Positions 35,657 to 46,400 of a stretch of 64,000 bases of DNA are shown in pieces. The notes beneath the pieces are model-generated. The model worked only from the letters and a program-made list of their open reading frames with translations, ran no database searches and was not told the DNA's origin. The translations under genes were made by a program, and so were the position numbers. The stretch comes from Herpetosiphon gulosus (GTDB lineage Bacteria; Chloroflexota; Chloroflexia; Chloroflexales; Herpetosiphonaceae), in assembly GCF_039545135.1 (NCBI RefSeq), contig NZ_BAABRU010000009.1, positions 1 through 64,000 of the forward strand, written 5' to 3'. The first letter of the stretch is position 1. Each line of letters starts with the position of its first letter.

Positions 35657-35971
35657 ATGCCAATATTTATTCATTTTGAGTTTATGTGGATGCCGCCTAG
35701 ATTCGGACATCCAATTCCACCCTATGAAAATATGATGACTCAGATCCGTTGGCAACATTACATGGGTTATCCAGAGAACGAGATCCGATCTCTCAAATGG
35801 GAATATTTTGACTATGATCTAATGACCAGCCAAGGATATGCGAAATGTCGATTTCTTTCTGATGAGTCCTTACCTGAAGGCTGGCTTGAACCTGGTTTAT
35901 TTATTGAACTAACATCTGGAGGGGATCGAGTTTTGGCAATCGGTAGAATTGTCGAGGAACGCAGGACATAA
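35657..35971 (+). CDS. hypothetical protein, 104 residues
   Basis: I do not recognise this protein. It is Met-, Trp- and Tyr-rich at the N-terminus (HFEFMWMPPRFGHP) and then acidic, with a LEPGLFIELTSGGDRVLAIGRI segment that could form a small beta barrel. GAGG lies 9 nt before the ATG. Its AT content is somewhat above the neighbouring genes. It stands alone, with about 300 bp upstream and 146 bp downstream without genes. Confidence 0.6.
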   Translation: MPIFIHFEFMWMPPRFGHPIPPYENMMTQIRWQHYMGYPENEIRSLKWEYFDYDLMTSQGYAKCRFLSDESLPEGWLEPGLFIELTSGGDRVLAIGRIVEERRT

Positions 35972-36117
35972 ATTAATTAATCATAAAAGCTGGTCGAATT
36001 GTAACATTCAATCAGCATTTATTTTTTAATCGCGTTGGCCTCAATTTAACGAGTAATGAACCTCGCCAGTCAAATCCGAGTATCATAGATCATCAATTGA
36101 GCACGGAAGGATTGTCC

Positions 36118-36513
36118 ATGAGTGAGCCATTTATGCCAATTTCCGTCGTCTTGCCCGAAGCAGGCACAACCCTGATTGGCGATATTCGCTGCAAAATTCC
36201 GAGCGCTGCTACCAACGATCAATGCACAGTCTTGGAAGTTACCTTGCTACCAGGTCAAGGCGCAGTGATGCACCAGCATGAAATTGAAATGGAGATTTTA
36301 GTGGTTCAAGCGGGGCGCTGCACGGTTGGCGATGAACGCAATCAATGGGTACTTGAGGTTGGTGGCATTGCCCACTTTCCACAACGCACGCGCCATTTCT
36401 TTCGCAACGATCACCCCGAAACGTGTGTGATTTTGATCACGGCTATTCCAGGTGGGCTTGATCGCTTTTTCGAAGCGTTAGCGGCTCAAGCCAAAAATCC
36501 AGCCGAAGACTGA
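36118..36513 (+). CDS. cupin-domain protein
   Basis: A 131-residue single-domain cupin. Motif 1 is GQGAVMHQHEIEMEILVVQAGRC with the metal ligands His, His, Glu; motif 2 contains HFPQRTRHFFRND. Such proteins bind a divalent metal and act as small-molecule dioxygenases, isomerases or sensors; the substrate is unknown. The ATG at 36118 follows GGAAGGA; an upstream in-frame ATG at 36097 has no site. The next gene starts 63 nt downstream, so co-transcription is possible. Confidence 0.88.
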   Translation: MSEPFMPISVVLPEAGTTLIGDIRCKIPSAATNDQCTVLEVTLLPGQGAVMHQHEIEMEILVVQAGRCTVGDERNQWVLEVGGIAHFPQRTRHFFRNDHPETCVILITAIPGGLDRFFEALAAQAKNPAED

Positions 36514-36576
36514 GCCAAAACAGCAGAGCCAAGGCTATACTGCCAATCTCAGCCAGCTAAAAATCTGGAGGTGGTT

Positions 36577-37245
36577 ATGCCAACAACAATTCCAGCCCTA
36601 CCCTGCGCAGATTTAGATCAAACGCTCGCATTTTGGTCTAGCCTTGGCTTTACGGTCAGTTACACCCAGCGCAAGCCTAACCCCTATGCCGTAATCAACG
36701 CCGATGATTATTGTCTGCATTTTTTCGGCTTGAAACAACTAGCACCCGCCGAAAATTACAGCACTTGTTTGATCATCGTGCCAGAAGTTGAACACTTACA
36801 TGAACAATTTAGTCAACACCTACGGGCTAGTTTGGGCAAAGTGCCTGTGCAAGGCTTTCCACGCATTTCACGCATGAAACCTGGCCAAAGCCGTTTTACC
36901 CTTACCGATAATGCTGGTAATTCGATTATTTTTATCAAACAAAGCGTCGAGGATGCGGCGGCGGCCCAAGCCTACCAAAACCCTGAGTTAAGCCCATTGC
37001 AACGAGCAATTGCGGTTGCCGCTCGTTTGCGCGATTTCAAAAATGATGACCTAGCCGCCGCCAAAACGCTTGATCATGCCCTTGTCCGCTATCGCGATGC
37101 CCCAAATTTCGATTATGCCCAAGCTTTGCTTGCACGCATCGAATTGGCTCAAGCCCTTGAGCAAGCCCAACAACTTGAACAATTAACTGCCCAACTCAAC
37201 TCACTCGATCTCAGCCCTGAACAATACCAACAACTCGGTTTATAG
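36577..37245 (+). CDS. glyoxalase/bleomycin-resistance-like protein with helical tail
   Basis: A 222-residue protein. The N-terminal half (about 1-120) follows the vicinal-oxygen-chelate pattern of bleomycin-resistance proteins: ALPCADLDQTLAFWSSLGF, HFFGLKQL and FTLTDNAGNSIIFI. The C-terminal half (about 130-222) is a helical, TPR-like extension (LAAAKTLDHALVRYRDAP, LEQAQQLEQLTAQL). This extension is not part of the usual family and may be a protein-interaction segment. GGAGG lies 6 nt before the ATG at 36577. Confidence 0.85.
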   Translation: MPTTIPALPCADLDQTLAFWSSLGFTVSYTQRKPNPYAVINADDYCLHFFGLKQLAPAENYSTCLIIVPEVEHLHEQFSQHLRASLGKVPVQGFPRISRMKPGQSRFTLTDNAGNSIIFIKQSVEDAAAAQAYQNPELSPLQRAIAVAARLRDFKNDDLAAAKTLDHALVRYRDAPNFDYAQALLARIELAQALEQAQQLEQLTAQLNSLDLSPEQYQQLGL

Positions 37246-37306
37246 GCGATCTATTGTTGTGAGTCACTCCAACTACTTAAAACCATTGAACACAATGACT
37301 ATGACT

Positions 37307-37747
37307 TTACCCAAACTGCTCAAGCTGCTCGTCGGCAAAGCAGCGCTCTAAAATAGTGCGGGTTGCTTGCACAAAATCGCGCTCATGCGAATCGACCGGA
37401 TGCACCACACAGGTCGTAATATCGCAGTGCAAGCCCGTAATCAAGCGGCCTTGGGCTTGTTGTTCAGTCAAAACGTTAAGCAAGATTTGGCCAACCACAT
37501 GCACTGCCCAACGCAATTCATCAAACGCCAAAAAACGCCCATCACGCAAAGCCAAATCACGAAAGCTAATCAAACGATTGGGCTGCGGAATCAGCCGCAT
37601 ACCAACAATCGCAAAGCGCTCAACATTCGGAATTTGGCGCACATAGCGTTCATACTCAATGATTGTCTGTTTTAAGCGCCAGCTTGGTTGATCAGGCGTG
37701 GTTGCTACAATCACTCGTTGATGGGGCACACAACGTGGCATCTGCAT
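37307..37747 (-). CDS. hypothetical protein, third gene of the J-domain operon
   Basis: A 146-residue protein of unknown family. It starts PRCVPHQRVIVATTPDQPSW and has LKQTIIEYERYVRQIPNVER followed by FAIVGMRLIPQ, suggesting mixed alpha/beta structure. A TCDITTCVV-like segment with cysteines lies near the C-terminus (HCDITTCVVHPVDSHERD). GAGGTG precedes the ATG. It begins 9 nt after the stop of the J-domain gene and so belongs to its operon. Confidence 0.7.
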   Translation of the reverse strand: MQMPRCVPHQRVIVATTPDQPSWRLKQTIIEYERYVRQIPNVERFAIVGMRLIPQPNRLISFRDLALRDGRFLAFDELRWAVHVVGQILLNVLTEQQAQGRLITGLHCDITTCVVHPVDSHERDFVQATRTILERCFADEQLEQFG

Positions 37748-37756
37748 GCTGCACCT

Positions 37757-38740
37757 CTAAACCTTGGCTTGTTGGCGCATGGCATACACATAGCCCACCA
37801 AGCCACCAATCAAACTAGCCCCAACCACCAAGCCAATCGCACTGCCACCATGAAGTACCAACAACAGCAGCAAGCAAACCCCAGCACTACCACCAAAAAC
37901 TTTGATTCGCAAATCATCCGACCATGCTTGAATCAAGTTTGGAACAAAGTGCACCGCCAACAATGCGCCCACCACCATCGCTATAAACCCAACCAAGGCT
38001 AACTTGATGATTGCCCCAACCACGGTTGTAGCGACAATCGCGCCAACCCCGCCAACCAGCGCCAAATCAAGCATCGGTTTGTATTGTGGGGCAAGACTTG
38101 TGCGAATCTGCTCCTCAAAATCTTCGCCATTGACCTGCGCTTGATCGTATTTTTCGAGCCATTCTTCGGCCCAGCGCAACTCGGTTTGGGCAGCAGCATA
38201 CTCGGTTGGGTTAGTACTGGCATAGGCGGTTTCAGCCAAAGCTTGGTAGGCCGCTTCAGCTGCCGCCATCGGATTGCTCATAATTTGCTGGGCGGTTAAT
38301 TGAATCACCTGCCAATCGGCCCAAGTTGCTTGCGAGCTAGCCGAGGCTTGGCAAATAATTCCAATTTTTTGGGCAGGATAAGCAAAATCAAAGCGAAAAC
38401 TATTGCCTGCAATTTCAACCGTATGATTTTCGTACAAATAAACCGCTGGATGGGCTGCATGCCAAGCCACTGCAAACAAATCGTTGATCGCATTACCACT
38501 CGATTGTTGGCGTTGTTGCGGTTGATCACGCTGGCCGCTCAACTCGCGATCATAGGCTTGGCGCTTTTGGGCATCTTTCAGCACACCATAGGCAATATTC
38601 AAGGCCTGCATCAAGGCCGTGGCATCGGGAGCTTTATTAATATCTGGGTGATATTGGCGAGCCAAACGCCGAAATGCTGCATCGATCGTGGCGGCATCGG
38701 CGTTGCTGGCAACCCCTAGCACCTCGTAGTGCGTTTTCAT
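37757..38740 (-). CDS. J-domain membrane protein
   Basis: A 327-residue protein with an N-terminal J domain (about 3-66). The HPD motif is present (RQYHPDINKAP), so it should be able to stimulate an Hsp70 ATPase. A middle region of about 170 residues with a GGAGAIV-like helix start leads to several C-terminal hydrophobic segments (about 235-320, KLALVGFIAMVVGALLAVH and VCLLLLLVLHGGSAIGLVVG). These place it in the membrane. It lies 6 nt downstream of a putative isoprenoid-synthase-like gene. The chaperone client is unknown. Confidence 0.88.
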   Translation of the reverse strand: MKTHYEVLGVASNADAATIDAAFRRLARQYHPDINKAPDATALMQALNIAYGVLKDAQKRQAYDRELSGQRDQPQQRQQSSGNAINDLFAVAWHAAHPAVYLYENHTVEIAGNSFRFDFAYPAQKIGIICQASASSQATWADWQVIQLTAQQIMSNPMAAAEAAYQALAETAYASTNPTEYAAAQTELRWAEEWLEKYDQAQVNGEDFEEQIRTSLAPQYKPMLDLALVGGVGAIVATTVVGAIIKLALVGFIAMVVGALLAVHFVPNLIQAWSDDLRIKVFGGSAGVCLLLLLVLHGGSAIGLVVGASLIGGLVGYVYAMRQQAKV

Positions 38741-38746
38741 AAAAGC

Positions 38747-39721
38747 TTATTCACTCGCTGCTAAACCAAAAAAACCACGTAATTGTTGGCGATAGGTCGC
38801 ATGATTTCCCCAAAGATCGTGATTCAATTTGGCTTGATGGCGCAACAAACCAGCCAATTGCTGTTGATTTGCTGCATCTAATTTTTGTAATGTTTGCTCG
38901 ATCAAACGCTGATTTTGTTGTTCAAGCTCACGCCAAAATGACTCATGCAAAATTTGTTGACCAGCAACTTGGGCTGCCGTCAACTGGCTAAAATCAGCAA
39001 ATACCGCCTGTTGCTGCAAATAGCCCAAGAAGCGACAAGCCACACTATTGAGTTTATCCTGCTTGAGTTCATCGATCCAATCGCTGGCATCATCGCTGAA
39101 TTGGCGGGCTAAGGTCAAGGTTTCAAGCGCCTCGATCACCAGATTCGCCTCAGCACCAAATGGATCAGCGCCCGCTAGCCAAGCTTGTGCTCGGCTACAA
39201 AAGAAAAAAGGCTGAGCACGAGCCAACAACACCGTTTGATCAAAGGTTGCCAACTGCTCAAAGCCTAACACGCTTAATTCGCTTAAATGATAGCGCAATT
39301 CCTGCTGATGCCCCAAGGCTGATTGAACTGTTAATTGGCGAAACAAGGGCCAGATTGGGCTTTGGGTCACACCCAATTCAGTATACAACTCAACCTGACG
39401 CAGCAAGGCCAGATGCGCCCCGAGCAACAATGCAGCAGCGCCATCACCATCCAACAGCTGATCTTGTGCCCAATAATACCACCAGCCATACAATTGAGCC
39501 GCACCAAGTTGAGCATACATTGCGGTTGATACTGGAAATTGTTGGCCCAACCAAGCTGGCAATAACGCCGCAATCTGGCTAAATCTGCCCTGTTTGAATT
39601 CAGCAAACTCTACTAGCAAGGATTGGCTCAAGCCTGCGGGCAATGCCGCCAAATCGGCCTCGATTAAACGACAAACCGCCTGATACTGCGCTTGATCATC
39701 AAATGGCTCGATCAAATTCAT
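38747..39721 (-). CDS. putative class I isoprenoid-synthase-fold protein
   Basis: A 324-residue, almost wholly helical protein. Two acidic motifs at the expected relative positions, YYWAQDQLLDGDGAA (about 78-92) and FSDDASDWIDELKQDKLN (about 215-232), resemble the two Mg-binding Asp-rich motifs of class I prenyl/terpene synthases. The rest shows no family match that I can name, and neither motif is a perfect DDxxD. It may therefore be a divergent or inactive member. AAGGAAAT precedes the ATG at 39721. It is the first gene of an operon with the J-domain protein. Confidence 0.55.
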   Translation of the reverse strand: MNLIEPFDDQAQYQAVCRLIEADLAALPAGLSQSLLVEFAEFKQGRFSQIAALLPAWLGQQFPVSTAMYAQLGAAQLYGWWYYWAQDQLLDGDGAAALLLGAHLALLRQVELYTELGVTQSPIWPLFRQLTVQSALGHQQELRYHLSELSVLGFEQLATFDQTVLLARAQPFFFCSRAQAWLAGADPFGAEANLVIEALETLTLARQFSDDASDWIDELKQDKLNSVACRFLGYLQQQAVFADFSQLTAAQVAGQQILHESFWRELEQQNQRLIEQTLQKLDAANQQQLAGLLRHQAKLNHDLWGNHATYRQQLRGFFGLAASE

Positions 39722-39749
39722 GCGATTTCCTTTGCATCGTTTAAACACA

Positions 39750-39779
39750 AACAGCCTAGAGTATTTGCTCTAGGCTGTT
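39750..39779 (-). terminator. terminator after the SCP2 gene
   Basis: AACAGCCTAGAG (39750-39761) pairs perfectly with CTCTAGGCTGTT (39768-39779), a 12-bp stem. It lies 17 nt after the SCP2 stop on the minus strand and before the next operon. Confidence 0.8.
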
Positions 39780-39796
39780 GTAGCATGGGATAAAAC

Positions 39797-40237
39797 TTAT
39801 CTTTTGTGAACCACTAACTCAGGCCGACCCATTGCTTGCAGCAGCCGTGGATACATCTCATACATTGGGGTGACCGCTGGCAAAAGCTTGATAATTTTGG
39901 GAATCGGGCCTTTGGCAACAATCTGACGGCGAGTTAATGCAGCCATCAAATTGATTGTGCCATGCCAAAATTGGTGGGCAATATCGGCCTTCATCGACAT
40001 CACCACATCGGGCTTTAACCCAGGCACTTCGCCCCAAACCACATCGAAAAAGGCTCCCTCTTGGCTTGGCTGACGATCAGCCAGAATGCTCACAATCCCA
40101 TCGGGATCATCGTAGCGATACTGAATTGAGAGGCCAGATTGCTTAATTTTGGGCGCAATTTCAGGATCGCACTTGGCCTCATCGTACAACGCACCAAGGT
40201 ACTTGATCAGTTCTTCTGAATCTTTAAACACCGACAT
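39797..40237 (-). CDS. SCP2 sterol-binding-domain protein
   Basis: A 146-residue protein of the SCP2 family, a hydrophobic tunnel that binds lipids or acyl chains. The conserved region runs from LSIQYRYDDPDGIVSI through DVVMSMKADIAHQFWHGTINLMAALTRRQI (seen as VVMSMKADIAHQFWHG and NLMAALTRRQI) to GPIPKIIKLLP. TGAGGAGC precedes the ATG. It is transcribed alone, divergently from the giant RHS gene. Confidence 0.88.
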   Translation of the reverse strand: MSVFKDSEELIKYLGALYDEAKCDPEIAPKIKQSGLSIQYRYDDPDGIVSILADRQPSQEGAFFDVVWGEVPGLKPDVVMSMKADIAHQFWHGTINLMAALTRRQIVAKGPIPKIIKLLPAVTPMYEMYPRLLQAMGRPELVVHKR

Positions 40238-40360
40238 GAATGATGCTCCTCACGTATACAGGCGGTTCGGAGACGTGACGAGGGGAAAGTGCTTCGTCGC
40301 GCTTTTTGGCGATTATAAAGGCCATGCTGCACTTGCGTCAAGCCCAAGCTTTGATCACCT

Positions 40361-40389
40361 CGGAGTAAATTCGGAGTAGATTCGGAGTG
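40361..40389 (+). promoter_or_regulatory. three phased CGGAGTA direct repeats
   Basis: CGGAGTA at 40361 and 40372 and CGGAGTG at 40383 recur with an exact 11-bp period, one helical turn. They end 14 bp before a TTGACC box at 40403 that could be the -35 of the RHS gene. This geometry suits a response regulator or other activator binding on one face of the DNA. The intergenic stretch 40238-40480 shows no gene. Confidence 0.65.
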
Positions 40390-40480
40390 CTAGTCCCACT
40401 CTTTGACCCACAAATCGCCTACATTCTAGCTGATCGCAGAGCATGAAGGTAACGTACTTGCAAGCATCGTAGGAGGATGT

Positions 40481-43400
40481 ATGCCCGTAAACCGCCCCTA
40501 TCGTCGATTGATTCACGCTGGAATGCTCTTGAGCATGCTCTGGTCGCTCTTCCCAGCGAGCCAGCCAGCCACCGCCCAATTTGATCAATCCAACAAAACA
40601 GTTGAGCAAGCAATTGCTCCCGATACTGGCCTTGCGCGTGACCCGCAAACTCCGCGTCTCGCAACCGCACTACCCCAAAAAGCCAGCAGCAGTGCTGATT
40701 TTATGCCTGTGGCTGCCCAAAGCTTGAGGATTCAGCCGCAACTTAATCAGGTGGTCAGGGCCAAACTTGATAGCGCCAAAACCACTGCTGTGCAATTTGA
40801 GCAAGCGCCGTTGAGTTTGTTGGTCGAGGCCGATACCTTCGCACCCGCTACCCGCTTGGAGTTTCAAGCCCAAGCCTTACCAAGCTTGACCCAGCAACTT
40901 CAACGCAGCAGCAAAAGCGAAGGCTATTTGCGCGACCAAGCTGAGCAAATTACGCTCTATCGCTTTAATATCGAAGCCCAAACCAACGATCAAGCCGCCG
41001 ACTTCAAAAAACCAGTGCGTATGGTGCTCGATTTGCGCCAACTCATGCGCGATGTTCCCAGCAACTATCAACAGTTTTATTTGGCATATCAAGATGAGGC
41101 CGATCCCAACCACTGGATCGAAGTGCCAATTACCTTGCATGATGCCAAGGGTTTGATCAGCGCCGATGTTGATCATTTTTCAACGTGGGCGGCTGGCACA
41201 CGGCCAGAGCGTTGGAATCCCAGCTGGGTTCCGGCGGCAGTCGCCAGTTTTAGCGGCGCTGCCACCTATGCCTACCCAATTGAAGCGCCAATGGGTCGCG
41301 GCGGGCTACAACCAAACGTCGAATTAAGCTACAACAGCCGTAGCCTCGATGGCCGGATTCGTGATGACACTGGTGCAGGCCCACTAGGCGATGCTTGGTC
41401 GATCAGCGATATTAGCATTGCGCGGGTTGGGGTAAAAACCGAATTCGTCGCGGGCTTTCCATCAAACAAACATCCCGATAATTTCCGTTTGACGATCAAC
41501 GGCGCTGGTCATGAACTTTTCCCTGAGTTTCCCAACCAAACGGCCACCGCCAGCAGTATGCGCTATTTCGCCAAAGATGCTCCAGGTTATTACATCAAAC
41601 GAGTGTATAGCACGGCCACCCCCAATACCGATGGAATATATTGGATTGTGGTAACGCCAACGGGTGTGACCTATCGTTTGGGCTATTACCCTCACGCCGA
41701 GGAGCACCAAGTTTGGAATATTGGCTATTGGAATGTTCAAGGTCATCAAGGCCGCCCCAATAATGAGCGCTCGGCTTTGGCTTGGCATGTCGATACGGTC
41801 ACCGATCGCGCTGGCAATCAGATGACCTATCAATATGTCAACTGGACAGTCACTGAGCCAATTGAATGGTATCCTGAAGGCTCAAGCCATAAATCGACCT
41901 TGCAATTAACCACCTGGAAGAGCCGCATCGGTAGCATTAGCTACAATTACCCAAATCGGGTAACAGCCTTGCCAGTCAGCGATACGGTTGCTCAATTGAG
42001 CACGACCCCTGCTAGTCGCTTGGTGTTTACCACTAAAACCCAATTTGCCTACCTGATCGACACAATTTATGTCTATCATGGCTCGTTAACCACCCCAATC
42101 AAAGAATATCGAATTAACTTGTCGGGCCACTTCGTCAATAGCCCCGACTGTATGAACCAAGATACCCAGCCAAATATTCCGCGCTCAACCCATACCCGCG
42201 TAGTCAATGCGATCACCGTGGCTAGCGGGGTGGATGCCGACCCAGCCACTGAAGATGGTTGGACTTTACCCGCCACAACCTTTACCTACGAAGCCAAACC
42301 ACATTACAACAACAATTGTTTCTATTTCTACTACCTTAAGAGCATGCGCAGCAATTATGGTGGGGAAATTAGCTTCAATTATGCCTCAGATAACCGTTGG
42401 ATTGGCGAGTATAAATATCTAGGCTATGATCGCTATGTTTGGCCAATACTGGGGCAAAGCTATTATGTCGTCGAAACTTTAGCCAACGATGGCCGCAATC
42501 CTGCCGTCAAAACCACCTATAGCTATAGCCAACCCTGTTATGGCCAATGGTCGAGCAACGTTCCCGCAGGCGCAGTTACTTGTGGCGCGAGCGATGCTCC
42601 CGAATTTGGCACAATCACTGGGTTTGCCACGGTTAATCAACGCAGCTACGATTTTAACGGCACCACCTTGCTCAAACGCAACGAAACGATCTTCTCGCAA
42701 AATAGTGCCACTACCAGCGGCAAGCCCATGATTCAGCGCAATTTTGCTGGCGATGGCACGTTGTTGGATGCAACCCACAGCACCTATAACACCGATAGCC
42801 TGAATGGCTTGCCCAATATGTTCACCTATTTGAGCGAGGTTAAGCGCTATCAATATAGCAATGGCCTCGAAATTTCTACCAAGCGCACCTTTGGCTACGA
42901 TATTGCCAAGCAAGCTGGCGTGCAATATGGCAATCTTACTGATACCTGGCTCTACGCTAGTGCAGCCGCTCCTACGCCCTACGAAAAACAGGTTACCCAT
43001 TACACTCCCAACAATGGCCGTGCCACTGGCGGCCAAGCTTGGATCGTCAATGCACCCACAGCCAGCGGTCGCTACGATCAACAAGGTACATTTTTAAATG
43101 GCACTTGGACCTATTATGATGGTGCTAGCACTAATGCCACTGCCCCAACTCAAGGCTTGGTAACCCGCAGCCGCCAAACTCGGCCAATTGCCTGTGCCGA
43201 GATTCCGAACCCAAGCGGCTTGCCGCAACCAGCCGACTTCAATTGTGTCCATGCCTTCCAAACCATCGATAGCGATATGACCTACGATAGCTTTGGTAAC
43301 CCCAAAACGACCACGATCTACAGTGGCTTTGGTTATCGTTCGCTCAAAGCCAACTTTAGCGATTCGCTCGATTGGAAGCCAACTGAAACTGGCCAACCAA

Positions 43401-46400
43401 ATGTGAGCCAAGTGGCGACCCTGTGGTACGACAGCGATTACAATCTCTATCCAGTCAAAACCACCAACGCCTTGAATCAAGCTACAACCTATGAAATTTA
43501 TGGTTTCCGCAACGATGCTGGCAACATCGCCGCCGTTGATGGTTTCCAAATTCAGACTGGCTTGCTCAAAAGTATTACCAACCCCGATGCCACGGTTGTG
43601 CGCTACGAATACGATCCATTTGGACGTTTGGTCAATACCTTTGATAGCTATAGCTTCACAGGCTTTGGCGATAGCACCAAGTGGAACGGCAATCCAGTTA
43701 TTCGCTATCGTTATTGGGATAATTATTGGAACGACAGTGTGATTTTTGCCAATCCTGCTGCCAACCAACCATTCCTGATCAGCGATGAAAAGCGGCCTGG
43801 CAGCTACGCCAACCCTAGCAGCACCGGCAATTTCGCCTACAACGACCAAACCATGTACGATGGCTTTGGCCGCGCCATCCAAAGCCGCCATATTTGGGCC
43901 GATGTCGATGGACAAACCAAGCGCCAAGAAATTTATAGCACGACTGCCTACAATGCACTCGGCCAGATGATCTGCCAAACTGCGCCGTTTAACCTGCCGT
44001 TCTATAGTGATCGTGGCTTGGTTTGGCCAGCGTCGCCCTTCGTCACCACGCCATGTAGCAATAGCAGCATGGCCAAGACCCTGACAAGCTACGATGATTT
44101 TGGGCGAGTTAAACAAACCACTGCCGCCGATGGTAGCCTTAACAAAGCCAATTGGAGTTTGGTTAACAACATCACCGTTGCTGGCGAAAATCTCTTCTGG
44201 CAGCACCAGCAAATTAATCCCAAGAATCAATTGGAAATGCGCTTGATCAACAATCAAGAGCAGTTAGTTTTGCGGCGCGAATATCGTGGGCCTTCCGAAA
44301 GCCCAATCGTTTATAGCGATACCCAGTTCGAATACGATACCCTTGGCAACATCAACAAAATTAGCCGCCGCCAGCCGACCAACGCTGGTAATGGAGCCTT
44401 GCTCGCCCCCGAAGCAACGATGATCTACAACGGTTTTGGCCATAAATTGCAAATCAACGACCCTGATATGGGCACAATCAAATATCGCTACAATGCGAAT
44501 GCGCGGATTATTGAGCAACGCACGCTCAACAATGCCTTGCAACCAAGCGATGATGATGTGGTTTGTTTCTATTTCGATGCACTACAACGCAATACCAGTA
44601 AAAATACCACTAACGTTGGAGCCAATTGTCCCAATACACCTATTTTGAATGGGGCGTTGTGGCTAGCCAACTCCAACTACTACACGATTGGCGCAGGCAA
44701 AATTGGCAAACTCCAATCAGTTAAATGGAATCGCGATGGCAATGGCGCGGTTGATGGCGAAACCTTCAACTATAACAGCCTTGGATCAATCACCAGCCAT
44801 ACGCGCACGCTCAATGGCGTAAGTTTTAGCATGCAATTTGGCGGCTTCGATGCGCTCAACCGTCCAACCACAATCACCTATCCCGATGGCGAAGTCGCGA
44901 CCATTACCCATGACTTAGAAGGCGAAAATAGCCTGAGTTTGGGCAACCATGGCCCACTCGTCGCCAATGTTGAATACAACGCCCTTGGCAACCTTAGCCT
45001 GATTGACCGTGCGAACGGTGGGCATAACACGGTCTTTAATTATTATGGCGCAACTGGCACGGCCAATACTGGCAATAGCAATTTCCGCTTAGCCAGCATC
45101 AATCATCAACATAGCCTCTTGCCAAGCTATACCTACGAGTACGATCAAATTGGCAATATCAGCCGATTGTATGAAAGTGGCTCGCTCTCAGGCAATACCT
45201 ACTTCAATTATGATGAATTGAATCGGCTCACCAGCACAAGCGGTATTTACACTCATCTTTATGCTTATGACAAGCTGGGCAACTTAACCAACAACAATGG
45301 CATCACCCAAACCTACAATGGCACGGGCAATCAGCCGCATGCGCTGCGTTCAACCAGCCAAGGTAATTTCTTCGAGTACGATCAAGCGGGCAACATGATC
45401 GTGCGCAACGATGCTGGCGGCCTGTATCAACAAGCCTTCGATGTTGAACAACGCTTGTATGAAGTGATCGATCAGCACGATCAAACTACGCGCTTCCGTT
45501 ATGATCCCAGCGGCCAGCGTACTACCACCTTCGCTGCTGATGGCACAGTTAGCTATGATCCCTTCCCGAATTATCAACGAACGACCGTCAGCACCAGTAA
45601 CTCAACCGTGGATAGCCTGAATGCAGGCATCATGTGTAGCGATTACAACCCAGAAACCCGCAGCTATGGCGGCGCTGGCTATATTATGTACAGTGAAATT
45701 CCAGTCAAACAGCGCTTTGGCAATTTACCAGTGGCCAATATTAGCGAACACTTCATCTGTGTACGCAATAATGCTGGGGTCTGGGAATACGATAACGACG
45801 CTGGTTTCTATCCATTTAGCCCCATTGCCAGCGACTTGTTGGTTGCCAATTTCAACTATGATGGCACGACAGTCAACCCATATCTCAACCAATCTGGGGC
45901 GATCAACGGCCTGCGCTATGGCTATACCACCAGCAACATGGCCTTTAGCAAAGATGTCTTTAATGGAGCCAGCAACCCAAGCGAGTTCCAAATTGCTGGA
46001 ACCCACTTCAAAACCTATTCATTTGCCCAAAGCGTTGCCAACCATGGCTATGGCGTTGCCTGCCAAGATGGTGCAACGGGCACGGGCTACCTGATGTATA
46101 GCGCTGAATCAGTGCATAGCCGCTTTGCCCAGCAAGCACCTGATAGCAACAACGCTGCCCACTTCATCTGTGTGCGGCACAACGGCCAAACCTGGCAATA
46201 CGATAATAATCTTGCCTATTTCGCCTTCACGCCACGCCAAAGCGACCGTTTGATCGGCGCAATCGATTTCAGCAACGATAGCTTCACTAGCTATGTTGGC
46301 CAAACTGGCACGATCTTGGGCATTCAAAAAGGCCTGAGCAGCAGCAATCTCAGCATTACAGTCAATCAATGGAATGGCGAAAGCAACTCTGGTGAATTTG

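Noticed and set aside
43094..44257. Minus-strand frame of 387 codons inside the RHS gene
   Set aside because: Long antisense frames are expected opposite this codon-biased repeat gene; no ribosome site or domain is seen.
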